Translations under genes and position numbers: made by a program
The notes under the pieces: generated by a model
The model's input: the letters and a program-made list of their open reading frames with translations, nothing else
Database searches by the model: none
What the model was told of the DNA's origin: nothing
In this document: positions 18,273 to 27,711 of the stretch, piece by piece
Position numbering within the stretch: position 1 is the first letter of the stretch
Layout of the letters: every line of letters starts with the position of its first letter
DNA from: Bacillus sp. X1(2014)
Lineage (GTDB): Bacteria > Bacillota > Bacilli > Bacillales_B > DSM-18226
Direction of reading: 5' to 3'
Length of the DNA: 64,000 nucleotides
NCBI RefSeq assembly: GCF_007678255.1
Contig: NZ_VEED01000018.1
Location: 46,996-110,995, forward strand

Positions 18273-18375
18273 GTTGAATCCCCCAAATGTAAAATAAAAT
18301 CGAAAGTGAAACAAATGAAATAGAGTGAAATCTAAGTGTTGGTTAGAAGGCAAAAACTTGCTTAAACAAAATAAA

Positions 18376-18519
18376 GCACCCAGGCATAGAAACCTGAGTG
18401 CATATCAGCAAACAATTACTTGTTTAAGAATATGTTCCCTCCGCCGGTATCAACCAGATCAGGTTCCAAGGGTCATCGTCTCACGGACTAAATCTCAACC
18501 GGCCACACCGGTTCCCCCA
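18376..18519 (-). promoter_or_regulatory. TPP riboswitch with terminator
   Basis: On the minus strand the aptamer runs from about 18519 to 18434 and includes TGAGAT, ACCCTTGGAACCTGATCTGG and GCGGAGGGAA, the THI-element core. The expression platform is a GCACTCAGG/CCTGGGTGC hairpin (18376-18401) followed by a T-rich tract. TPP binding should stop transcription of the thiY-thiXZ-tatD operon. Confidence 0.95.
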
Positions 18520-18685
18520 CATTTCATCGAATTTCACTTATTATTTTACTATTATATCAGTCAAGGCAGTCCATGCCAACTTATTTAATGTATTTATGCT
18601 TCTTAACAGCTGCCTACCCTTTCCCGTTTACGTATGAACCTACTTCAAATTGGCAATGCCTGTATCCAATCCTTTCAACTAATAC

Positions 18686-18721
18686 AAAAAAGATGCCCCA
18701 TTCCAATGGAACATCTTTTTC
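18686..18721 (-). terminator. Terminator at the end of the ethanolamine locus
   Basis: GATG..CCAT/ATGG..CATC hairpin flanked by A5 and T5, 10 nt after the stop of the permease gene. Confidence 0.7.
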
Positions 18722-18730
18722 TATTGAACT

Positions 18731-20134
18731 TTATCCTATTTGCTCCTCTGTCCCTGTTTCCTCAGAAGTCACATCCTCAATGGAAACAAACTCCTCCGAC
18801 ATTGGACGAAGTTTCTTGGATCCTACTAAGAAATAGTAGACAATCGCCACACCAAAAATCGTCAGAATCACACCAGCCAAAGGCAGCTCCACTCCAAACA
18901 ATGGAAGAGTTGTCGTTAACACGCTGTATTTTACCACGCAGAAGAAAGAGAAAACACCCAATACTAATGCAATTGCCGGTACGACAGGATAGCTCACTTT
19001 AAATGGTCTTTCCAAATTTGGTTCCTTTTTACGCAGCACAAACAACGAAACCATGCTTAAGCAGTACATCGTAATCGCACCAAAAACGGAGAGGATAATC
19101 AACGCATTTGCAAAGTTTGCTGAGCCTGCTGCGATCACGCCAATCGATCCAGGAACAATCAAGCCCCAATGCGGCACCCCGCGTTTCGAAAGCTTAGACA
19201 AAAACTTAGGCAGGTATCCTGCACGAGCCAGGGCAAACGTTTGACGGGAATAACCAATAATAATACCGTGCAAGCTGGCAATTAAACCAAATAAACCGAT
19301 AATGGCAACTGATTTTGGAATAAAGCTGCCTTCTCCATAAATACTTGCCAATGCCTGAGGAAGTGGATAATCCGCCGGTTTACCAGTACCACCGCCAAGT
19401 CCTGCCGTTACGACTAAGGTTAAAATCGTAGCCACACCAAGCGTTAAAATACCGGAAATAAATCCTTTTGGAATATCCTTCTTCGGGTCGCGCACCTCTT
19501 CTGCTGCCATCGCTCCCCCCTCAATCGCAAGGAAGAACCAAATGGCATATGGAATCGCTGCCAAAACACCGGACCAGCCATGACTAAAAGCCATATCATT
19601 AAATATATTGGATGATTGAACATGAGGTAAACCGGCCACATAATAAATCGCGAGACCGATTAGTGCCAATACCGTTGCCACTAACTCAATGATAGCGGCA
19701 CCTTTTACACCGATGAGGTTGACCAAAATAAATAAAATAAACATTCCGACCGTTGCATAAACGGCATTAATACTTGGGATTAAGAAATTGATATACGCGC
19801 CAACCGAAACCGCAATCGCTGGAGGGGCAAAAACAAATTCCAGTAAACAGGCTAAACCGGTAATAAAGCCCATAAACGGCCCCATTGCCTTTCGGGCGTA
19901 GGCAGACGGCCCGCCGGCATGAGGGATGGAAGTGGAAAGCTCTGAATAACTAAAAATAAAGGTTGTATAAAAGACAATAATAATCAGTGCGGCAATGCCG
20001 AGGCCGATGGTGCCGCCTGATTCAAAACCATAGTTCCAGCCAAAATATTGGCCGGATATGACCATCCCTACGGCAATACCCCAGAGATGGATTGGTTTAA
20101 GCGCTTTTTGTAAATGGTTGTTTCCCTGCTCCAT
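18731..20134 (-). CDS. eat: Ethanolamine permease (APC superfamily)
   Basis: A 467-residue transporter with about 12 helices; the start MEQGNNHLQKALKPIHLWG at 20134 has AAAGGGGAAGGG upstream. Motifs include GMVISGQYFGWNYGFESGG near 24 and IEGGAMAAEEVRDPKKDIPKG near 213, as in eat-type ethanolamine transporters. It is the last gene of the eut locus and takes the place of EutH, the usual uptake protein. The hairpin between it and mdh suggests partial independent control. The acidic C-terminal tail is cytoplasmic. Confidence 0.88.
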   Translation of the reverse strand: MEQGNNHLQKALKPIHLWGIAVGMVISGQYFGWNYGFESGGTIGLGIAALIIIVFYTTFIFSYSELSTSIPHAGGPSAYARKAMGPFMGFITGLACLLEFVFAPPAIAVSVGAYINFLIPSINAVYATVGMFILFILVNLIGVKGAAIIELVATVLALIGLAIYYVAGLPHVQSSNIFNDMAFSHGWSGVLAAIPYAIWFFLAIEGGAMAAEEVRDPKKDIPKGFISGILTLGVATILTLVVTAGLGGGTGKPADYPLPQALASIYGEGSFIPKSVAIIGLFGLIASLHGIIIGYSRQTFALARAGYLPKFLSKLSKRGVPHWGLIVPGSIGVIAAGSANFANALIILSVFGAITMYCLSMVSLFVLRKKEPNLERPFKVSYPVVPAIALVLGVFSFFCVVKYSVLTTTLPLFGVELPLAGVILTIFGVAIVYYFLVGSKKLRPMSEEFVSIEDVTSEETGTEEQIG

Positions 20135-20208
20135 AAACCCTTCCCCTTTCAAAGTAAATTTCTTGAAAATATTAAACTGAAACCATATCCCATACATGAC
20201 TATTTTCA

Positions 20209-20228
20209 AAACTAGTGGTTACTAGTTT
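20209..20228 (-). terminator. Hairpin between mdh and the permease gene
   Basis: AAACTAGT/ACTAGTTT around a 4-nt loop, then TTTTGAAAATAG on the minus strand. It may lower read-through into the permease gene. No ANTAR-type hairpin was found here. Confidence 0.4.
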
Positions 20229-20272
20229 AATATAGAATTGTAGAAGGATTCACAGGTTATTTTATCCAAATA

Positions 20273-21217
20273 TTATCGTGTCTTCAAAATCGACATGACC
20301 TTCCGAACAGATTGGGCTGATTGATCAAGGGCTGTTTTTTCTTCAGGCGTTAACGCAATTTCAATGACCGTTTCAATTCCATCGCCGCCAAGGATCGTTG
20401 GAACCCCTAGATATAAATCCTGATAGCCATATTCCCCTTCCAGATAAGCAATACATGGCAAGATTCGTTTTTTGTCCTTTAATATGGCTTCAGCCATTTG
20501 GACCATCGAAGCTGCCGGGGCGTAGTAGGCACTGCCTTGACCTAGCAAACTGACAATCTCGCCGCCGCCTTTACGGGTTCTTTCCACAATCGCTTCCATT
20601 CGGTGAGCCGGGAGAATTTTATCAAGCGGGATTCCGCCGGCATAAGAGAATCGAACCAATGGGACCATATCATCACCATGCCCGCCAAGGACAAAACCCG
20701 AAATATCTTCCACTGATACCTTCAATTCCTGTGCGACAAACGTGTTGAAACGAGCAGTGTCTAAGACACCGGACTGACCGATAACCCTATTTTTAGGAAA
20801 CCCTGTTGTTTTATAGCAAACATAGGTCATCGCATCAACCGGATTACTTAAAACGATAATGTAGCTATTCGGCGCATATTTTTTAATATTTTCCGAGACT
20901 TGCTCGATAATTATTGCATTGGTAGAAACCAAATCATCCCGGCTCATCCCCGGTTTCCGCGGCAGTCCTGCCGTGATTAACACCAAATCAGCATCCTGTA
21001 TATCCGCATAATCTGAGGTACCCGTTATATTTGCATTAAAGCCTTGGACGGGGCTGGCTTCCAGCATATCCAGTGCCTTCCCTTTGGTCGGATCGTTTTG
21101 AGACGGGATATCAACCAGAACGACATCTCCTAATTCTTTTTGCGCAATCATCAGCGCTGCTGTTGCACCGGTAAATCCTGCACCAATTACGGCAATTTTT
21201 TTACGTTTGAAAGCCAT
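20273..21217 (-). CDS. mdh: Malate dehydrogenase-like protein encoded in the eut locus
   Basis: A 314-residue LDH/MDH enzyme: NAD site [10 protein letters not shown] near 12, the substrate-specificity loop [12 protein letters not shown] near 84 with two Arg as in malate dehydrogenases, [10 protein letters not shown] near 123 and catalytic His in [10 protein letters not shown] near 179. Bacilli normally carry mdh beside citZ-icd; this copy lies 25 nt after a shell protein gene. There is no N- or C-terminal targeting helix, so it is probably outside the shell. It could regenerate NAD from EutE-derived NADH or feed C2-C4 metabolism; both are inferences. Confidence 0.87.
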   Translation of the reverse strand: MAFKRKKIAVIGAGFTGATAALMIAQKELGDVVLVDIPSQNDPTKGKALDMLEASPVQGFNANITGTSDYADIQDADLVLITAGLPRKPGMSRDDLVSTNAIIIEQVSENIKKYAPNSYIIVLSNPVDAMTYVCYKTTGFPKNRVIGQSGVLDTARFNTFVAQELKVSVEDISGFVLGGHGDDMVPLVRFSYAGGIPLDKILPAHRMEAIVERTRKGGGEIVSLLGQGSAYYAPAASMVQMAEAILKDKKRILPCIAYLEGEYGYQDLYLGVPTILGGDGIETVIEIALTPEEKTALDQSAQSVRKVMSILKTR

Positions 21218-21242
21218 GTATCTTCCTCCATTCTTTTAAAAA

Positions 21243-21596
21243 TTATTCCGTTTGTGCTGGAGGTTCATCTTGTTTAGCTTTTTGACCCCGTTTTGCTGGT
21301 TTTGGTTTCTCCCCGCCCTTTTTCGGCGTCTGTGCCAACATTTGCCCTACTCCCTCATCCGGACGCGGGATCACATGCGCGGTTACCAGCACCCCGACAC
21401 TTTGAGCTGCATACTTGCCAGCATCGACTGCTGCTTGGACAGCCCCGACATCTCCTTCTACTAAAATCGAAACGAGTCCGGCGTCCACTTTTTCTTTTTT
21501 TACTAAACGTACATCTGCTGCTTTCACCATTGCATCTGCGGCAACAATCGAGGCAATCAGTCCTCTTGTTTCAATCATTCCTAAGGCTTTTGACAT
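21243..21596 (-). CDS. BMC-domain shell protein with lysine-rich tail (EutM/EutK-like)
   Basis: The best start is the ATG at 21596 (MSKALGMIETRG) after GAAGGAGG. Residues 1-90 form a BMC-H domain with [20 protein letters not shown] and HVIPRPDEGVG. A tail of about 26 residues (KKGGEKPKPAKRGQKAKQDE) is basic, then ends in EPPAQTE. Enteric EutK also has a basic nucleic-acid-binding C-terminus, but here it is an unstructured tail rather than a helix-turn-helix. Forms hexameric shell tiles. Confidence 0.87.
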   Translation of the reverse strand: MSKALGMIETRGLIASIVAADAMVKAADVRLVKKEKVDAGLVSILVEGDVGAVQAAVDAGKYAAQSVGVLVTAHVIPRPDEGVGQMLAQTPKKGGEKPKPAKRGQKAKQDEPPAQTE

Positions 21597-21600
21597 CGTT

Positions 21601-21876
21601 TTACGCACCTCCTTCTGCATCAATAGAATCGATAATTCCGATAATGACAGCATCAATCGGCAGTCTAGGCTCACCGATAATATTTGCCGCCGCACTTCCC
21701 GTTGTGACCATCACTTTATCTCCGACTCCGGCACCAATCCGATCCACCGCAATAAACGGTGAATGGATCGGCGCCCCGGAAGGAAGCTCCGGCTGGACAA
21801 ATAAATATTTTAATCCTGTTAGATTCTCTTCCTTCCTTGTCGCCCACACATTTCCAATCACCGTTCCAACTAACAA
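21601..21876 (-). CDS. eutN: EutN/CcmL-type pentameric vertex protein
   Basis: A 91-residue BMV protein beginning with TTG at 21876 (AAGGGGATG 9 nt upstream). It has MLVGTVIGNVWATRKEE at the N-terminus and GVGDKVMVTTGSAA near 50, hallmark segments of the family. Pentamers cap the corners of the microcompartment shell. It lies 4 nt before the next shell gene. Confidence 0.9.
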   Translation of the reverse strand: MLVGTVIGNVWATRKEENLTGLKYLFVQPELPSGAPIHSPFIAVDRIGAGVGDKVMVTTGSAAANIIGEPRLPIDAVIIGIIDSIDAEGGA

Positions 21877-21893
21877 AAAATCATCCCCTTAAC

Positions 21894-22748
21894 CTAATCC
21901 ATAACTTGGATGGTTTTTTTCAGCTCTCTTGCGGCATCCCGAGCCAATGGAGTCACAATGGTGCCTTTCCGAACCGAAATCATCTCGTACTGGCATGCCT
22001 GCACATCTCTTTTGGTTAAGAGATTTTTTTGAAAATGAACTTCTTTTGGTTCCATTGGTTCAGGTGATACCTGATTGGTCACAGGCTGGGGTTTTACTAA
22101 AGGCTCCCCATCCTTGACAAGGAAACCAGCCTGACCGCTTGTAATGAACCCGGCATTTGCTTCGTCGGTATCGATATGCATCTCAAGCCGATATCTCGGT
22201 GAAACCCTAATCAGCACTCTTTCAAGCGAAACCGGGCGTTCCCCTTCTGTTCGGATTCGTACATACTCGCCGTTTTCTACACCAAAATTAGCGGCATCCT
22301 CCGGGTTCATATGAATATGAGCCTGGGCTGCGATCAGTCCTTCATTTTTAAAAATACTTCCTTTGGGCCCTACCAGTGTAATCGGAGCAGAACCAGCAAT
22401 ATTGCCCGATCCCCTTAGGGGCGGGTTCAACCCCAGCTTTACTGCATCTGTTCTGCTGACTTCCACTTGTGTTAACGAACGGGCGGGTCCGAGGATTCGC
22501 ACTTTTTCAATGCTTCCTTTTGGTCCGACTATTACAATCGTTTCATTTGCCGCAAATTGGCCTGGCTGAGACAAATCCGCTTTTTTCGTTAACTCATACC
22601 CTTTGCCAAAAAGCGTATCTAAATCAGCTTGACTTAAGTGGCAATGGCGTGCAGAGACAGCCATCGGGATTGTATTGGGTCTGGAGTCCTTTTTTAGCAA
22701 TTGCTGAATCACTTCTTCAACAAGAGTTCGAATGGTTTGTTCATTCAT
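21894..22748 (-). CDS. pduL: Phosphate propanoyl/acetyltransferase PduL with extra C-terminal segment
   Basis: A 284-residue PduL-type phosphotransacylase. HCHLSQADLD near 35 and AHIHMNPEDA near 142 are the His/metal motifs of the two barrels. The N-terminus (TIRTLVEEVIQQLLKKD) is an amphipathic encapsulation helix. After about residue 205 there is an extra 80-residue part ending in LLTKRDVQA..GTIVTPLARDAARE, which resembles the N-terminal xTPxAR element known from EutQ and EutT. Converts acetyl-CoA and phosphate to acetyl phosphate, recycling CoA inside the shell. Confidence 0.88.
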   Translation of the reverse strand: MNEQTIRTLVEEVIQQLLKKDSRPNTIPMAVSARHCHLSQADLDTLFGKGYELTKKADLSQPGQFAANETIVIVGPKGSIEKVRILGPARSLTQVEVSRTDAVKLGLNPPLRGSGNIAGSAPITLVGPKGSIFKNEGLIAAQAHIHMNPEDAANFGVENGEYVRIRTEGERPVSLERVLIRVSPRYRLEMHIDTDEANAGFITSGQAGFLVKDGEPLVKPQPVTNQVSPEPMEPKEVHFQKNLLTKRDVQACQYEMISVRKGTIVTPLARDAARELKKTIQVMD

Positions 22749-22767
22749 CGAATTGGCTCCTTACTTC

Positions 22768-23061
22768 TTACACTTCCACTTCTAATTTTGGCAAAATGCT
22801 CTCTAATTCATTGTGCGGACGTGGGATGACATGAACAGATAATAGTTCACCAACACGTTCAGCTGCTGCCGCGCCTGCTTCTGTTGCCGCTTTAACCGCA
22901 CCTACATCTCCGCGGACAAGAACCGTTACAAGCCCGCCGCCCACATGTACTTTTCCGACTAAATGGACGTTTGCTGCCTTTACCATTGCATCTGCTGCTT
23001 CCACGGATGCTACCAAACCTTTTGTTTCTACCATTCCTAATGCAGTTAATTCTCTAGCCAT
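22768..23061 (-). CDS. eutM: EutM-type hexameric BMC shell protein
   Basis: A 97-residue BMC-H protein. The ATG at 23061 has AGGAGG 8 nt upstream; an upstream TTG at 23067 is too close to it. It has [20 protein letters not shown] near 8 and VHIHP-like [13 protein letters not shown] near the end, the canonical shell fold. Main facet component of the ethanolamine microcompartment. Confidence 0.92.
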   Translation of the reverse strand: MARELTALGMVETKGLVASVEAADAMVKAANVHLVGKVHVGGGLVTVLVRGDVGAVKAATEAGAAAAERVGELLSVHVIPRPHNELESILPKLEVEV

Positions 23062-23076
23062 TGTCAATTCCTCCTA

Positions 23077-24600
23077 TTAATTCATTTGATATTTTTTTAA
23101 TACTTGATTTACCAATTCAGAAATTACCTGCGGATCTAGCTGATCCGATCCATTTACATTGCTTAAAACCTGATTCACAATCTCATCTACATGGTTGCTG
23201 GCCCCCCACTGTGGAGAAGCACTTTTGCTGGATGGTTCTGGAACGTTAACCTCTTTTGTTCCATAGGCCATTCTTTTAATATTGATTAAATGGCGGGCCG
23301 TAAGATTGTCTGAAGTAATATTACCGCCAAATGATCCACAGCCAAGTGTCAGCGATGGCATCAATTCCGTGGTGGCTCCAACCGCACCAATGGAAGAAAG
23401 AGTATTCACCATCAATCGTGATACCGGCATTACTAACGCAAATTCACGGGCCACATTGTCATCATTGGTGTGAAGGGATAAGCTATGTCCCATCCCGCCT
23501 AAATGTAAGATTTTCACACACAGCTCTTTTGCACTTTCATAGCTTTCTGCTGTATAAATCGGAAAGATCGGCGACAGTTTTTCAATGGAAAAAGGAACGT
23601 CCTTCCCGATCCGGGTTTCTTCCGCAATTAAAATCGTTGTGTCTGCTGGAACAGAAATACCCGCCAATTCCGCAATCTTGACAGCACTTTGACCAACGAT
23701 TGCCGGATTGAGTTTTCCTGGCAATGGTGAAATCAATTTTTCTAAATGAGATTTCTCCTGCTCATTTAAGAAATAGGCGCCATTATTTTTAAGCTCCCTT
23801 ATGGCCTTTTCTTTGACATTCTCGTCCACCACAATCGCCTGTTCCGTTGCACAAATCGTGCTGTTATCAAATGTTTTGCTTTGGACGATCATTTTGACCG
23901 CTTTTTCGATATTGGCGGTTTTTTCGATATAGACGGGCACATTTCCAGGACCGACACCATAGGCAGGCTTTCCTGAACTGTAGGCAGCACGGACTAAATC
24001 TTTACCGCCAGTTGCTAAAATCAAATCTATATCACGATGGTGCATTAATTCAGTGGTTGCTGCCATTGTTGGTTTTGAGATCCAGCCGATAATTCCGTCC
24101 GGCGCTCCCGCATCCACCGCTGCCTCCAAACAAATTTTTAAAGCGGCGACTGAGCATTTCACTGCCCGTGGGTGCGGACTAAATACGATTCCATTTCTTG
24201 TTTTTAGGGCGATTAATGCTTTAAAAATCGCACTCGAAGTTGGATTTGTTGTTGGAATGATCCCGGCAATCACCCCAAAAGGTGAGGCGACTTCGACTAT
24301 TTTCTTTGTAGGGTCCTCGTTAATGATTCCAACTGTCTTCTCGTTTTTAATAGATTCATAGACAGCAAGTGAACCGACATCATTTTTCATTTTTTTATGT
24401 TCGACCACACCCATTCCGGTTTCTTCGACCGCCATCTGGGCTAATTCAAGAGATTTGGCCGCAGCCGCTTCGGCAGCACGTTTCACAATTTTGTCGACTT
24501 GTTCTTGGGAAAACGCCAAGTACTTTTGCTGTGCTTCTTTCGCTTTCTGAACTGCATCCCGCATTTCCTGAATGGATTGTAGATCTAAATCAAATGGCAA
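23077..24600 (-). CDS. eutE: Acetaldehyde dehydrogenase (CoA-acylating) EutE with C-terminal encapsulation helix
   Basis: The best start is the TTG at 24600 (LPFDLDLQSIQEMRDAV) with AAAGGAG 8-9 nt upstream, giving 507 residues. The catalytic Cys lies in FDNSTICATEQAIV near 240, and NAD-binding segments match acylating aldehyde dehydrogenases. After about residue 445 there is a linker followed by amphipathic helices (VDEIVNQVLSNV and ISELVNQVLKKYQ) that look like shell-targeting signals. Converts acetaldehyde, NAD and CoA to acetyl-CoA and NADH. Confidence 0.92.
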   Translation of the reverse strand: MPFDLDLQSIQEMRDAVQKAKEAQQKYLAFSQEQVDKIVKRAAEAAAAKSLELAQMAVEETGMGVVEHKKMKNDVGSLAVYESIKNEKTVGIINEDPTKKIVEVASPFGVIAGIIPTTNPTSSAIFKALIALKTRNGIVFSPHPRAVKCSVAALKICLEAAVDAGAPDGIIGWISKPTMAATTELMHHRDIDLILATGGKDLVRAAYSSGKPAYGVGPGNVPVYIEKTANIEKAVKMIVQSKTFDNSTICATEQAIVVDENVKEKAIRELKNNGAYFLNEQEKSHLEKLISPLPGKLNPAIVGQSAVKIAELAGISVPADTTILIAEETRIGKDVPFSIEKLSPIFPIYTAESYESAKELCVKILHLGGMGHSLSLHTNDDNVAREFALVMPVSRLMVNTLSSIGAVGATTELMPSLTLGCGSFGGNITSDNLTARHLINIKRMAYGTKEVNVPEPSSKSASPQWGASNHVDEIVNQVLSNVNGSDQLDPQVISELVNQVLKKYQMN

Positions 24601-24676
24601 CAGGGACACTCCTTTCTCTCTTGTTTTTTGTGTAAAATTACACGTATGTAGCATTATCCGCCAATTAAATAGGAAT

Positions 24677-25330
24677 CTAATACTGTCGTGGATTTCTCGC
24701 AATCTCGATAATCACAGCACGAAAAGCATCCGCTGCCGCCTGGCATGCCGATTGCGACCCGGTCAATAGCCCACCTCCAAAGTTTGTTTCCGAAGGTGGT
24801 CCAAAAAACTTAACCAGCTCTACATCCGCAGCCTTTAACGCCGCATCGATTCCATACACCGCCTCAAGCGGCGGGGCAATCAAATAGGCTAGTGCTTCTC
24901 CTTGATTAATCCCTGCCTCAGCTGATAGATAAGAACCGGTTCTTGCCACGACATTTGCATACAATGCATGGCTTTTTTCCTCATTGATTGCCTCAAAATA
25001 CGCTTCATTTTCTGCGGTATGAATCACCGCATCCATCCCGCTTTTCACTTCATCTGGACTTGGACCTGCCAACACGCCGATCATTTCCCCAGACAATGGC
25101 CCTGATGCATGCGCGGAACCTGCGTAGAAGGACTTTGCATAGACAACATCAACATCTGCACGTTTCGTTGCTTCATCAAGAGCTGTATAGCCGACATCGT
25201 CAATCGTTGAGGTGAAAATCGCTAAACTCCGTTGATGGGGTTTTAACTGAAACTGAGCTGCTAAGGCAGGGTCAACGTTTGGAATAATTCGAACTGCCAA
25301 GATATTTGCATGAATTCGTTCTAATGCCAT
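24677..25330 (-). CDS. eutL: EutL trimeric shell protein
   Basis: A 217-residue tandem BMC (BMC-T) protein, starting MALERIHANILAVRIIPNVD and containing FTSTIDDVGYTALDEATKRAD (read in pieces) near 39 and AYLIAPPLEAVYGIDAALKA near 148. EutL trimers form pseudohexagonal tiles with a gated central pore for cofactors. The stop lies 76 nt before the eutE start. Confidence 0.92.
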   Translation of the reverse strand: MALERIHANILAVRIIPNVDPALAAQFQLKPHQRSLAIFTSTIDDVGYTALDEATKRADVDVVYAKSFYAGSAHASGPLSGEMIGVLAGPSPDEVKSGMDAVIHTAENEAYFEAINEEKSHALYANVVARTGSYLSAEAGINQGEALAYLIAPPLEAVYGIDAALKAADVELVKFFGPPSETNFGGGLLTGSQSACQAAADAFRAVIIEIARNPRQY

Positions 25331-25345
25331 TTATCAACCCTCCCC

Positions 25346-26326
25346 TTATTGCTCTTTTTGTACTAGCGAAACACCGCTGGCTTCATATTTTAATATTTTT
25401 TGCACGACCGTTCCGATATAGGCGCCGGCCTCCACCGGTGGAATGCCGCCCTTATGAATATTGGAAATGACCATCCGGTCGGCCTCAATGGTGCCGTGGC
25501 GTGGTTCATAGCAGAGATACGCACTTAACGATTCCGCACTCACGAGGCCAGGGCGTTCACCAATCAAGTAAACAATCACTTTCGGTTTTAGGATCTCCCC
25601 AACATCATCCATTGCCGCCACTCGGCCTTTTTCGATAAAAAATGGTGTTCCGACATCGAGCCCTAAGCTTTGAAGCGATTGATTAAGAGATAAATAGACA
25701 TCCTCTAAATTTTCCTCGATCGCTTTCGAACTTAAGCCGTCAGAAACAATAATTTGAACCGACGGAGACTTTTTACATTTTTGATCAATTAATTGTTTTG
25801 CCTCATCAGAGAGCTTTCTGCCGAAGTCAGGACGGCGGACATAGACCTCTTTGTCGGTAACCTTCGTGTTAACTTTTAATAAGGATAAGCTTTCAAGGAT
25901 TTTCGGATCGACATCACCATAAACGGCATCGACTGCGGCCGCATGGTCAAAGCGAAACTTCAGCCATGTGTCCGTTTTGGGCCTTAATCCCGCACGGCCG
26001 ATTCCAATTCTTGCCGGTGTTTTGCTAATTAAAAGATCCAGCTCTTCCTTATTAATCGGATTTTCAAGTCCTACAGGCGGCTTTGGTTCAAGGATCAATT
26101 CTTTTTCAGAGACTGACTCCGGGCAGCCCTGACTTTGGTTGCATTGTGCTTCCACATGGTTCGTCCGGTGGTTCCAAAATTTCACTTCCACTTTTTCCGA
26201 GGTATCATTGTTCGTCTTTTTCTTAACCTCTTCTACCGACACATTGCCAGCAACGGTCTTCGCCTGCAATTTTTCTACCACCATTTTCGTGATTTGTTCC
26301 ACTAACTCAGGATTCATTTCTTCCAC
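25346..26326 (-). CDS. eutC: Ethanolamine ammonia-lyase small subunit
   Basis: A 326-residue subunit. The first 20 residues (MNPELVEQITKMVVEKLQAK) form an amphipathic helix like an encapsulation peptide, followed by a low-complexity linker to about 90. The core has TPARIGIGRAGLRPKT, DHAAAVDAVYGDVD, VSDGLSS, LIGERPGLVSAESLSAYL and IEADRMVISNIHKGG, typical of EutC. With EutB it forms the adenosylcobalamin-dependent enzyme that splits ethanolamine into acetaldehyde and ammonia. It lies 4 nt after eutB. Confidence 0.95.
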   Translation of the reverse strand: MEEMNPELVEQITKMVVEKLQAKTVAGNVSVEEVKKKTNNDTSEKVEVKFWNHRTNHVEAQCNQSQGCPESVSEKELILEPKPPVGLENPINKEELDLLISKTPARIGIGRAGLRPKTDTWLKFRFDHAAAVDAVYGDVDPKILESLSLLKVNTKVTDKEVYVRRPDFGRKLSDEAKQLIDQKCKKSPSVQIIVSDGLSSKAIEENLEDVYLSLNQSLQSLGLDVGTPFFIEKGRVAAMDDVGEILKPKVIVYLIGERPGLVSAESLSAYLCYEPRHGTIEADRMVISNIHKGGIPPVEAGAYIGTVVQKILKYEASGVSLVQKEQ

Positions 26327-26329
26327 CTC

Positions 26330-27694
26330 CTATCGCGAAAAAATCGTCGGGTCACCTGCATATTTACTTAATTTCCCGTTTTCAAAAATCCCCATTTTCT
26401 CCAGCCATGCTTCAAATAATGGTGCAGGCCGTTTATTGAGCGTCTGTCTTAATGTCGCAACATCGTGATAACTTAAGCTCTGGTAATTGAGCATACAATC
26501 ATCACCCATTGGCGCAGCGATAATAAAATTCACCCCTGCCGCGGAAAGCAGCACGCCAAGATCTTCAATGTCATTTTGGTCTGCTTTAATATGGTTCGTA
26601 TAACAAATATCAACGCCCATTGGAATGCCATGCATTTTTCCCATAAAATGATCTTCAAGACCCGCTCGAATCACTTGTTTATTGTTGTACAAGTACTCTG
26701 GTCCGATAAAGCCGACGACCGTATTGACAATATACGGGTCATAGTAGCGGGCAAAGCCATAATTCCGGGATTCCATTGTCAATTGGTCGATATCATAATG
26801 AGCTTCGGCGGATAATTCCGAGCCTTGACCAGTCTCAAAATACAAACGTTGTGGACCCGTTCCTGTACCGTATATTTTCGCCATTTCATTGGCTTCCTCC
26901 AAGAGGGAAGCGCTAATCCCGAAAGAACGATTCGCCGCTTCGGTTCCGGCAATACTCTGGAAAATCATATCTGCCGGGGCCCCCTGCTGGACCGCTTTCA
27001 TTTGAGATGTCACATGGGCAAGCACACAGTTTTGCGTTGGAATTTCCCATTTTTGAATAAAGTCATGTGTCGCATGCAATAACCGTTTTACACTTTCAAC
27101 GGAGTCATCTACCGGGTTTATTCCAATTACTGCATCCCCAATCCCATACGCAAGCCCTTCTTTCATTGAGGCCATCATCCCGTCGACATTATCCGTCGGA
27201 TGGTTTGGCTGCAGCCTAGAGGCTAGCACTCCTTTTTGACCAATCGTAATATTGCATTTGGATAAAACTTCAATTTTATTGGCGGCATGGACTAAATCGA
27301 GGTTGGACATGATCTTTGCCACCGCTGCAATCATTTCACTATTCAGACCTCGGCTGAGGCGTTTCAAGTCTTCACCTGTCGTTGTATCGTTCAGGATATA
27401 CTCGCGAAGCTCCGAAACAGACCAATTTTTAATCGATTGATAGATGGGTTCGTTGATCTGACCCTCGATAATCCTTGAAACCTCATCCTCTTCAGGAGAT
27501 AGCATGGGATTTTCCCTAATATCTTGTAGTGTTAAATAGCTCAACACTTGTTTCGCTGCAATTCTTTCCTGAACGGTCTCAGCAGCAATCCCTGCTAAGC
27601 GGTCGCCGGATTTTTCTTCATTTGCTTTCGCAAATAAATCTTTTAGAGAGGAAAATTGATAGACAGAACCTAAATAGGTGGACTTTAATCTCAT
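26330..27694 (-). CDS. eutB: Ethanolamine ammonia-lyase large subunit
   Basis: The ATG at 27694 (MRLKSTYLGSVYQF) has AAAGGGGGC upstream, matching the usual EutB N-terminus; 454 residues. Conserved segments include ERIAAKQVLSYLTL, GQKGVLASRLQPNHPTD, GLAYGIGDAVIGINPV, FIGPEYLYNNKQVIRAGLED and MGDDCMLNYQSLSYHD, the barrel that holds adenosylcobalamin and substrate. No cobalamin adenosyltransferase (eutT) is present in the window, so the cofactor must be supplied elsewhere. Confidence 0.96.
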   Translation of the reverse strand: MRLKSTYLGSVYQFSSLKDLFAKANEEKSGDRLAGIAAETVQERIAAKQVLSYLTLQDIRENPMLSPEEDEVSRIIEGQINEPIYQSIKNWSVSELREYILNDTTTGEDLKRLSRGLNSEMIAAVAKIMSNLDLVHAANKIEVLSKCNITIGQKGVLASRLQPNHPTDNVDGMMASMKEGLAYGIGDAVIGINPVDDSVESVKRLLHATHDFIQKWEIPTQNCVLAHVTSQMKAVQQGAPADMIFQSIAGTEAANRSFGISASLLEEANEMAKIYGTGTGPQRLYFETGQGSELSAEAHYDIDQLTMESRNYGFARYYDPYIVNTVVGFIGPEYLYNNKQVIRAGLEDHFMGKMHGIPMGVDICYTNHIKADQNDIEDLGVLLSAAGVNFIIAAPMGDDCMLNYQSLSYHDVATLRQTLNKRPAPLFEAWLEKMGIFENGKLSKYAGDPTIFSR

Positions 27695-27711
27695 AAGAAT
27701 GCCCCCTTTCG

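Noticed and set aside
21293..21892. 199-residue plus-strand ORF across shell protein genes
   Set aside because: Antisense shadow of two conserved BMC genes; Leu/His/Pro-rich junk.
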